16,895 nucleotides of DNA, from positions 1 through 16,895 of the forward strand of contig QFBU01000028.1 of NCBI GenBank assembly GCA_003265975.1, read 5' to 3'. Source of the DNA: Candidatus Marinamargulisbacteria bacterium SCGC AAA071-K20. GTDB taxonomy: Bacteria > Margulisbacteria > Marinamargulisbacteria > GCA-2716485 > AAA071-K20. Both the position numbers and the translations under genes were made by a program. The notes under the pieces were generated by a model. That model did not search any database, had not been told where the DNA came from, and saw nothing but the letters and a program-made list of their open reading frames with translations. Positions within the stretch are counted from its first letter, which is position 1, and every line of letters starts with the position of its first letter. Below are positions 1 through 6,487 of the stretch, piece after piece.

Positions 1-1
1 A

Positions 2-1984
2 CTACTCAATTAATAGATCGTCACTAAATGTTTCCGTTTTAAACCTGAGTAAAATAGCTTTATTCGCTTCTTCTCTATCATCAAGATGAATAGTCTCAGA
101 TTTTAGGACTTGATAGGTTTCATGCCCTTTACCAACAAGAATAACAACATCTTTATCTTTAGCCTTGTTAATAATAAAGTTAATCGCCTTTTTCCTATCT
201 TGAATCAATGCATAATCTTTAAAGCACTCTGGAAATCCACTCACTATGGCATCCATAATAGTTTGGCTTTCTTCAGATCTAGGGTTATCGTCAGTAATAA
301 CTATAAAATCGGCGCGTTCACAAGCAATTTCTCCCATTTTTGAGCGTTTAGTACCATCTCTATCGCCTCCACACCCAAAAAGTACAAATAGCTTTCCATT
401 ACGTTTTGTTGCAATTTTCTTTACCGTACTTAAAACACTAGCCAGTGCATCTGGAGTATGTGCGTAGTCAATGAGTACCATGTAGAACTGTCCCTTTTCT
501 ACATTCTCTAGACGGCCGCGTGGCGGAGAACATGACGACAACGACTTTTGAATGTGACTTTCACTTAGCCCCATGTGTCGAAGAGCACGAGCAGCTGCTT
601 TAATATTTAAAAGGTTAAAGTCTCCGAGTAAAAGAGTTGAAAAATAGATAGGTTCCTTTTCAAAATCTTTTGGATAAATTTTATAATTTTCACCATCACT
701 CATAAACCCAAGTTTTATTTTTTGATAGATCTCAAATGTCTTATGATAATCTAAATGGTCTTGCGTAATGTTTGTGAGTATTTTAATGTTGAAATCAATT
801 CCTAAAATTCGTGATTGATCTATTCCTTCTGAAGTTACTTCCATTATAAAATGAGTTCCACCTTGATCTAGATGTGTTCGCATCAACCGTAAGGTATCTA
901 ATGCTTCAGGGGTCGACAAGTCTCTATTACCAGAGTTTAAAGTACCTAAAACAAAGGTACTCTGTCCGGCTGCTTTTAAAACTTCTCCTAATAAATGAGA
1001 CACGGTTGTTTTTCCGTTGGTTCCTGTAATTCCAATTACATAGAGTTCTTTTGAGGGGAATCCGTAAAACTTATGTGCATACGCTGCTAATTCAGTAAAA
1101 GACATTCCTTTAATAAGTTCGGTTTCTTCTTGATAATATTTTAGAGAATGACCTTCAATATTTAGGGCTATTCGAACTGAATCTCTATAAAAACTGTCTT
1201 GTTTAATAGCATTGGCAATTGATTTTTTGGGCTCATCATATTCAATGGTAAGCGCTGTTTTTTGAAGGACTTTAATCAAATGTCCGAAAGACCAATTTTT
1301 GTGCTTTTTTTTAGCATAAGTTTCAAATTTCTTAATGGGAATAGGGGAGCCTCCACATTTTCCTGATTCTTCATGAACTCGATTAATCCATTCTCGATCT
1401 TCTTTAGTGCAATAGCCATCCAATTCTAAAAAGTTCAAAGGCGAATGCATCACCACAAAGTGACTAGGCTCGTATGTTTTTATAATATCTAGTAAAAAGT
1501 CGATCTCTGATTCAGGTTTAAAATCAGATATTCCCGATTTAACTTCCATTGGATTATAGAAATCACGGTTTAAATCGATGCCGTTTGTTTTTTTTCTAGT
1601 AGGAACAAAGTCACTTTCTCCAGATCCTATAAAACAATCTGGATTTAACAATGGCACAAAAATAATTCGATTTTTTATGCTAGAAGGATCTTTAAGATTG
1701 AGGTACTCCAGTAAAAGCTTCCATGTGGTATATAGAGGCCCAATTTCGTCAGGATGAATTCCGCCTAATAAAAGAACACTCTTAGTTGAGCGCGAGTCTT
1801 CATGGGGTTCAAATACATAATATAAAAGAGAAGAACCTAGGTCAGAAGCATAGAATTTTTGGGTAAGATAATTTATATGTTGCTTAGCATTTTCATTTAA
1901 AAGAGAGATGTCATTTTCATTTAAATCTAAAGAAAGTCCCAAGTTCTTAAATTGAGATACAATCAAATTTAAATTGTTGTTCAC
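2..1984 (-). CDS. MpaA-like M14 amidase fused to MurE-like mDAP ligase
   Basis: This is a two-domain, 660-residue protein, probably cytoplasmic (no signal peptide). Residues ~50-275 are an M14 zinc peptidase closest to murein peptide amidase MpaA: zinc ligands H77 and E80 in GGIHPDE, H180 in VMHSPL, NR at 139-140, and catalytic E248 in TIEYDEP. Residues ~295-650 are MurE central and C-terminal domains: P-loop GTNGKTT (321-327), TNITQDHLDYH, probable carbamylated K424, YAHTPDAL, FGCGGDRD, DNPR (566-569, the mDAP-type signature) and GKGHETYQ. The family MpaA cuts gamma-D-Glu-mDAP; MurE makes that bond. MurE's own N-terminal UDP-substrate domain is absent, and its central domain is ~70 residues shorter than in E. 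coli MurE. The start is GTG; an in-frame TAA five codons upstream rules out a longer form. AGGAG (2004-2008) lies an unusually long 19 nt away. The role in mDAP salvage is inference. Confidence 0.9.
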   Translation of the reverse strand: MNNNLNLIVSQFKNLGLSLDLNENDISLLNENAKQHINYLTQKFYASDLGSSLLYYVFEPHEDSRSTKSVLLLGGIHPDEIGPLYTTWKLLLEYLNLKDPSSIKNRIIFVPLLNPDCFIGSGESDFVPTRKKTNGIDLNRDFYNPMEVKSGISDFKPESEIDFLLDIIKTYEPSHFVVMHSPLNFLELDGYCTKEDREWINRVHEESGKCGGSPIPIKKFETYAKKKHKNWSFGHLIKVLQKTALTIEYDEPKKSIANAIKQDSFYRDSVRIALNIEGHSLKYYQEETELIKGMSFTELAAYAHKFYGFPSKELYVIGITGTNGKTTVSHLLGEVLKAAGQSTFVLGTLNSGNRDLSTPEALDTLRLMRTHLDQGGTHFIMEVTSEGIDQSRILGIDFNIKILTNITQDHLDYHKTFEIYQKIKLGFMSDGENYKIYPKDFEKEPIYFSTLLLGDFNLLNIKAAARALRHMGLSESHIQKSLSSCSPPRGRLENVEKGQFYMVLIDYAHTPDALASVLSTVKKIATKRNGKLFVLFGCGGDRDGTKRSKMGEIACERADFIVITDDNPRSEESQTIMDAIVSGFPECFKDYALIQDRKKAINFIINKAKDKDVVILVGKGHETYQVLKSETIHLDDREEANKAILLRFKTETFSDDLLIE

Positions 1985-2015
1985 TGTATTATCGATAAAT
2001 TAACTCCTAGTTTAC

Positions 2016-2028
2016 TAAAGTGACTTTA
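2016..2028. repeat. 13-nt inverted repeat upstream of the fusion gene
   Basis: TAAAGT-G-ACTTTA has perfect 6-nt arms around one central base. It lies just upstream of the AGGAG at 2004-2008 that would serve the fusion gene. The size and position suit a repressor operator, but no regulator is visible and such AT-rich repeats arise by chance. Confidence 0.3.
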
Positions 2029-2187
2029 TTGAAAACTTAAACGTCTCTCAGTTTGGTCAATTGAGTTATTTATTATCTTTTCAGAAATAGTTATGGTAGC
2101 TACATTTGTCAGTATATTTCTCTTTAGGGCATTTGGAAAGAAATAAAGCGTATCTCCTTGAGAGCATAGCCGCTTAAGAACAACCAT
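2026..2187 (-). CDS. Candidate 53-aa ORF or gene remnant, unidentified
   Basis: The minus frame is open for about 68 codons and its only standard start is the ATG at 2187, giving MVVLKRLCSQ...RRLSFQ. There is no Shine-Dalgarno before the ATG. The composition is mixed and protein-like (charged, aromatic and aliphatic residues spread evenly), and the open frame continues upstream of the ATG without a start, which fits a decayed or truncated gene as well as a small gene. It ends 41 nt before the fusion gene and could share its transcript. I recognise no family. Confidence 0.2.
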   Translation of the reverse strand: MVVLKRLCSQGDTLYFFPNALKRNILTNVATITISEKIINNSIDQTERRLSFQ

Positions 2188-2236
2188 TGCGTCAGAGTCA
2201 TTTAAGAATCTAGAGTGAAAATAATAGATTATTTAA

Positions 2237-2252
2237 CATAATATATATTATG
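2237..2252. repeat. 16-bp perfect palindrome CATAATATATATTATG
   Basis: All 16 bases are self-complementary, with no central spacer. It lies 29 nt beyond the stop codon of pyruvate carboxylase and upstream of the fusion gene. It contains TATATT/AATATA, so it may be a promoter element, an operator or only AT-rich chance. No second copy was noticed in the window. Confidence 0.35.
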
Positions 2253-2257
2253 CGACG

Positions 2258-2274
2258 TTAAAAGGAGCTTTTAA
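2258..2274 (-). terminator. Possible weak stem-loop after pyruvate carboxylase
   Basis: A 7-bp stem TTAAAAG/CTTTTAA with a 3-nt loop begins 7 nt after the stop codon. The stem has a single G-C pair and no long T tract, so intrinsic termination would be weak. It is listed because of its position. Confidence 0.2.
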
Positions 2275-2281
2275 ATAAATT

Positions 2282-5200
2282 TTAATCAGAAATATTAAAT
2301 AAGATATAAGACGCTCCCACTGAATCACCTACCTCTGCACTAAAGTTACTCACAACCCCATCATGTTCGGCAGTAATAGAAATTTCCATTTTAGCAGCAG
2401 TTATAATGGCAATAACATCTCCTTTCTTAACACTATCGCCTTCTGCTTTCTTAATACTTGTTAACTGACCTGCAACTACTGCTTTATGATCACCTGGTTT
2501 AAGAACAGGTGTCGTACTACCACCTGCTTGTAGTAAAGCAGAGGTATAGGTTGCATAGTGTAGACCAAGTTTAAATAAAGTATGTTTGTTTTCTGAATCT
2601 TCCCATTCTGATTTTAATGTTACAGGCATACCTCCTGCTGTAATTGTCTCTCCTACTTCTAGCCCTCTTAATTTATGCTCTACTGATAAGCTTTGCCATA
2701 ATGTTGGCCCATATTTATCTCTAAAATTTAAAAGACCCGCTAAATCTCCTGGAAACTGTTTTGCATCTAGACGTTGAAGAGATCTTGGAATTTCAGGTTT
2801 ATATTCAAGATCATTTAAAACAGCCACAACTTCATTTGTACTTACAGTATTAGCAGCTTTTACAGCAGCTGAAACCTCTGGATCAAATCCAAATGGGGCT
2901 GCACCTTTTTCACCTATTAAAATTTTAGTAATACCTACAGGTAAAAGGTCTGGGTTTTCGCACATCCATTTTTTAACGGCAGCTAAATTAGGTTCAACTT
3001 TATTATTCATTAGAGTAATAGCTGCATCACCCGCATCTTTAGAAATGGGAGTCACGCCGGTAGCATTTAAAATCTTATCTAAGACGATTTGATAAACAGG
3101 AAAAAATTTTGGAAAATCATCTATAGAGTGTCCTAAATTTAAAAAAGCATTTCTCACATTGTTAATCATGCCAGGTGGCACACCATATTTTGTCGCCATA
3201 GCTGCCGTTTGTTCATTACCCCCTTGTAAAGGACTTAAATGCTTATTTAAAGCAAATTCAAATAGAGCAATGCCATCAAGTGTTTTTGCTTTAAAATAAT
3301 CTGTAGACCCGTTGGTGATAGAATCTACAATTCTAGCAGTGGGCGCTTGTGTATTGGTAGTAGACATCATTTCAGTACCAGTAACATCAAACCCAGCCCA
3401 ACCAGCTTCTTGAAGTTCTTTAGCCATCATATTATGAACCCCACGTGCATCATGACCATGAAAATTGAATTGAGGATTTTCTGGCAAAGCAGACTGGGTT
3501 AAATATAATTTTAATTTAACCTGATCTTCAGGTGAAAAGTGTTGTAATAGCCCCTGAAATCTTGGACTTAACACGCTCTGAAAATCTTCAGAAATATTAA
3601 GTTCTTGAATAAATTCTGATACTGTCTCATTAAACAGTTTAGGAACTTCTTTAAGTTGAGCTAAATTTTCCATTCCAGCTCTGCCTTGTGCATCTTTTAT
3701 ACAAAGTTGTAATCGAGCTAAAACACTATCCTGTTCATCGGCACCATATTCACTTTTTTTAGTGAGGTCAGCACTATTGTTAGCATCAATTAATGCAGAG
3801 TGAACGTATAATAGTGTAAAATAATCAACTATCTGATCAGCAGAGTACTGTTTATTAAAAACCATACATAGTTCAATAATAGCAGGCAATTTAGCGGCTG
3901 CTTTTAAAGATGAACCCATTCTTGGAATATCATTCAAGCCATGAAAAACACGAAACTCTTTAATGCCACCTTTTTCAAGATGGTCTTTTAATAGAGCATA
4001 AATATCATCTTCATGAATTCGTTCATTTCCGTAAGACACAACAGCATCTGCTCTAACTAACATTTTACCAATTTGATCAGGCATTTTATCGGCTAAAGCT
4101 TTACTAGCAGAAAAAGGATTCTCTCTGTGTCTAAATAACACAACATGGGTATCTGCACCTCCACCCATAAACATATTTGAGTAGGGAAACTGATTATAAA
4201 AAGGAGCCGCTAACTGTTTTTCACGTGGAGGCTCACAGTTTGCATCTCGTGTTTGACTTGCATCACGAAAACGTTCATTACCAAGTAAAAACCGTCCCTT
4301 TTGAGTCCATTCTTTTCGTAATGCCACAACATCTCTAGCACCTTCAAAAGGTGATTTAGCACCACTATATACTTGACCAAAGGTTTGTTCACCTGCAGGC
4401 CATTGTGATGATACTGTTGGAATTTCAGGTAAAGGTGGAAATGAAGCTTTTTGAATTAAATGAGGGTTTACAACTCCAGACATTAAAGTGCCGTTAGTAC
4501 GGGTATCAGCAAGAGCTTGCCCTAGTTTTTCAAGTTGGCCTAGAGGATTTTCACGTATATCACGTTCATACTTTCGTTTAAAATCATCGGTATTTAATAA
4601 TGTTCCTACTGTAGCGGTATTATGTTTATTATTACGAAAAACTAGTTCATTTAAATATGTATAAGCAAAAGATGCTGAGGTTCTGGGTAAATATGTCTTA
4701 GCTAATACGCTTCGTGCTAAACGAATGGCGTCAGGACGTGTTTTAGCACTAACTGTTAATAGTCCTAAACAAGAATCAAAAGCAGTTGAAGGGGCATCAG
4801 GTTTAGTTGAAGTTAACGACACATCTCGTTGAATGGTTGGGGGGTAAACTGTTAAAGGAGGAAACTCTGAAACCGGCATCATTGTTTCATTTTTGTATTC
4901 TTGAGCATTCAGCCGAATATTTATAGCATGCCGTGTGCTAGATTGATGATCTTTAAATATGTCCTCAATAGTTTGACCTGAGGCCACTCGTAACTGGGTT
5001 TCAACTAAATCAGTATCCTGTGTATGATCAGTAACAGTATGTTCAACTTGCAACCGCGTGTTAACTTCAAGAAATTTTATTTCCAAGTCTTTTTTAGTTA
5101 GATCAGAGTTTTCAAAACCCATAAATTCAATAGTGCCTGCGGTGGCATAACCATTATTTTCAAAAAATGTTTCAGCACTCAGAGCTAGTTGAGATGGAAC

Positions 5201-6127
5201 ACCGTAATTTTCTTCAATAATTTTTTGGTCATTTAACATGTTAGAACAATCTCTACCATCAACTACTTTTGCTGCTCCAAATCGATCTCCCATCATCTGA
5301 AGTTCAACATGACGAGACTTATCTTTCGGCAACAATTCTTGAATAAAAACACGATCATTTCCAAAGCTATTAAGCGCTTCTGATTTTGCAGAATAAAATG
5401 CAGCTTCAAAATCAGCAGCTTGATGTGCTTCTTTCATTCCTTTTCCCCCTCCCCCAGACTCAGCTTTAACCATAACGGGAAAAGAAATACCGTCTTTTTT
5501 CATTTCTGATAAAGCCTCCTCAACCGTACCCACGATATCCGTTCCCCTAATAATAGGTAAACCAGCTTTGCTAGCTTCTTCCGCTCCAGAAATTTTGGAA
5601 CCCAGCTTTTCAATCACACAAGGTTCGGGAGCAATAACCCACAATCCATTTTCTCTCATGGTACGGTGAGCATCTTTATCTTCAGACAATCCTCCCCAAG
5701 CAGGATGAACCGCAGCACAACCATGCTGTTTAGCTACAGCAGCATGCTGTACAGCATCTAATAAAGCGGGAACACCTTCACCACCAAATGCTGCATAAGT
5801 AGTGGCGCCACTCACCCTTTCAGTATCACCGTTAATTACAGGTACAACAGTTGGAATACCAAATTTATTACATGTGTTTACAATACGTTGAGCAGCAACA
5901 CCGCGTGCCATTATATATAAAGAATCAGGTTTACCAGATTTAGGAAAAAAATTTGGCAATGCTTCTGGAGTTTTGCACGTTGGGTCTATAAATCCCCTGT
6001 TTGCACAAAAAACTAATCTATCTATTTTCTTATTAGATGATAATAATCTAGGTAACGCTCCTTTCGTATGAGATCTTGTAACTCTAGGAACAAGCCTAGC
6101 AAAAGAGTTAACTACAGGTATCAACAT
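2282..6127 (-). CDS. pyc: Divergent pyruvate carboxylase
   Basis: Predicted to carboxylate pyruvate to oxaloacetate using biotin, ATP and bicarbonate. The length is 1281 aa against ~1150 for most family members. Biotin carboxylase (~70-500): GGGGKGM 225-231, RHVELQ 272-277, QKIIEE, EVNTRLQVEH 354-363. Carboxyltransferase (~610-1060): FRDASQ 620-625, FRVFHGLND, IKDAQG with K811 at the carbamylated-lysine position, H890 and H892 of the metal site, VTPISKDAGD 1025-1034. A pyruvate-carboxylase-specific linker is followed by the carrier domain (~1205-1281), whose biotin site reads AAKM (K1246) instead of AMKM. A basic N-terminal extension of ~65 residues and an insertion of roughly 40 residues after K811 are unusual; HPGYGFL is HPAWGGL. 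Catalytic positions look kept, so activity is plausible but unproven. The start is set by GGAGG (6134-6138), 6 nt before ATG. Confidence 0.85.
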   Translation of the reverse strand: MLIPVVNSFARLVPRVTRSHTKGALPRLLSSNKKIDRLVFCANRGFIDPTCKTPEALPNFFPKSGKPDSLYIMARGVAAQRIVNTCNKFGIPTVVPVINGDTERVSGATTYAAFGGEGVPALLDAVQHAAVAKQHGCAAVHPAWGGLSEDKDAHRTMRENGLWVIAPEPCVIEKLGSKISGAEEASKAGLPIIRGTDIVGTVEEALSEMKKDGISFPVMVKAESGGGGKGMKEAHQAADFEAAFYSAKSEALNSFGNDRVFIQELLPKDKSRHVELQMMGDRFGAAKVVDGRDCSNMLNDQKIIEENYGVPSQLALSAETFFENNGYATAGTIEFMGFENSDLTKKDLEIKFLEVNTRLQVEHTVTDHTQDTDLVETQLRVASGQTIEDIFKDHQSSTRHAINIRLNAQEYKNETMMPVSEFPPLTVYPPTIQRDVSLTSTKPDAPSTAFDSCLGLLTVSAKTRPDAIRLARSVLAKTYLPRTSASFAYTYLNELVFRNNKHNTATVGTLLNTDDFKRKYERDIRENPLGQLEKLGQALADTRTNGTLMSGVVNPHLIQKASFPPLPEIPTVSSQWPAGEQTFGQVYSGAKSPFEGARDVVALRKEWTQKGRFLLGNERFRDASQTRDANCEPPREKQLAAPFYNQFPYSNMFMGGGADTHVVLFRHRENPFSASKALADKMPDQIGKMLVRADAVVSYGNERIHEDDIYALLKDHLEKGGIKEFRVFHGLNDIPRMGSSLKAAAKLPAIIELCMVFNKQYSADQIVDYFTLLYVHSALIDANNSADLTKKSEYGADEQDSVLARLQLCIKDAQGRAGMENLAQLKEVPKLFNETVSEFIQELNISEDFQSVLSPRFQGLLQHFSPEDQVKLKLYLTQSALPENPQFNFHGHDARGVHNMMAKELQEAGWAGFDVTGTEMMSTTNTQAPTARIVDSITNGSTDYFKAKTLDGIALFEFALNKHLSPLQGGNEQTAAMATKYGVPPGMINNVRNAFLNLGHSIDDFPKFFPVYQIVLDKILNATGVTPISKDAGDAAITLMNNKVEPNLAAVKKWMCENPDLLPVGITKILIGEKGAAPFGFDPEVSAAVKAANTVSTNEVVAVLNDLEYKPEIPRSLQRLDAKQFPGDLAGLLNFRDKYGPTLWQSLSVEHKLRGLEVGETITAGGMPVTLKSEWEDSENKHTLFKLGLHYATYTSALLQAGGSTTPVLKPGDHKAVVAGQLTSIKKAEGDSVKKGDVIAIITAAKMEISITAEHDGVVSNFSAEVGDSVGASYILFNISD

Positions 6128-6133
6128 AAAACG

Positions 6134-6138
6134 CCTCC
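6134..6138 (-). promoter_or_regulatory. Strong Shine-Dalgarno of pyruvate carboxylase
   Basis: GGAGG on the minus strand lies 6 nt before the ATG at 6127, the usual spacing. It fixes the start of the protein, so the basic N-terminal extension is really part of the reading frame. It contrasts with the neighbouring genes that lack such a site. Confidence 0.75.
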
Positions 6139-6170
6139 AAATAAAATAAAAATGTAATACTCAGTCTACC

Positions 6171-6202
6171 TTAAAAAAGAATAAAGAAAAGTACTTTTTT
6201 AA
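6171..6202. repeat. Inverted repeat TTAAAAAAG/CTTTTTTAA
   Basis: Two perfect 9-nt arms (6171-6179 and 6194-6202) are separated by 14 nt. The right arm overlaps a 12-bp palindrome AAAAGTACTTTT (6187-6198). The repeat lies 44-75 nt upstream of the pyruvate carboxylase ATG, where a promoter or operator is expected. It is low in complexity, so function is uncertain. Confidence 0.3.
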
Positions 6203-6349
6203 AATATAGCTAAACTAAAATAGAAAGTCCGGATTAGGCCAGTATAGGTTTGAGTAGATGTAATTTAATCCCACCCAACTTTTTTAGTAACAATTTATGC
6301 TCAGGAAAAGATTTATTACAGAAATCAAATATTACATCATTCCTGTGCC

Positions 6350-6472
6350 ATGGAGGGTATTAAAAGTGACTCCGTATTAAAAGAATTATCAGGTATGTCC
6401 GGCTATCAAGAAGTACCCGTTGAAGGCATGAGGCGTATTCTTGAAGATACCATCGTGAATTTACTGCACTAG
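6350..6472 (+). CDS. Candidate 40-aa ORF or gene remnant, unidentified
   Basis: The frame reads MEGIKSDSVLKELSGM...TIVNLLH and stops at TAG 16 nt before the convergent stop of the M1-barrel gene. The same frame is open upstream to 6269 without a start codon. There is no Shine-Dalgarno and no obvious -10 box before the ATG. The composition is normal for protein and the segment looks less AT-rich than its flanks, which suggests a fragment of a former gene. I do not recognise it. Confidence 0.22.
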   Translation: MEGIKSDSVLKELSGMSGYQEVPVEGMRRILEDTIVNLLH

Positions 6473-6487
6473 CTTTAAATCAAAGAG

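Larger units (their letters stand above)
1985..2281. other. Intergenic region between the fusion gene and pyruvate carboxylase
   Basis: This 297-base stretch separates two minus-strand genes. It holds a 16-bp perfect palindrome (2237-2252), a short AT-rich stem-loop just after the pyruvate carboxylase stop (2258-2274), a weak minus-strand ORF (2026-2187), a 13-nt inverted repeat TAAAGT-G-ACTTTA (2016-2028) and the AGGAG upstream of the fusion gene (2004-2008). I see no RNA gene and no convincing paired -35/-10 promoter. Confidence 0.6.
6128..6487. other. Intergenic region before pyruvate carboxylase
   Basis: This 360-base gap lies upstream of pyruvate carboxylase and downstream of the M1-barrel gene. 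Near the pyruvate carboxylase start it has an AT-rich inverted repeat (6171-6202). Toward the other end it has plus-strand open frames, the best at 6350-6472. I found no clear promoter with both hexamers, no convincing terminator for the M1-barrel gene and no RNA gene. Confidence 0.6.

Noticed and set aside
2..1984. Assembly chimera of two separate genes
   Set aside because: The frame is continuous, and the MurE linker before the P-loop follows directly on the last M14 helix with no stop or start signal between them; it still deserves confirmation in relatives.
4210..4392. 60-codon minus-strand ORF within pyruvate carboxylase
   Set aside because: It is an out-of-frame overlap on the same strand as the strongly supported carboxylase, with no family features.
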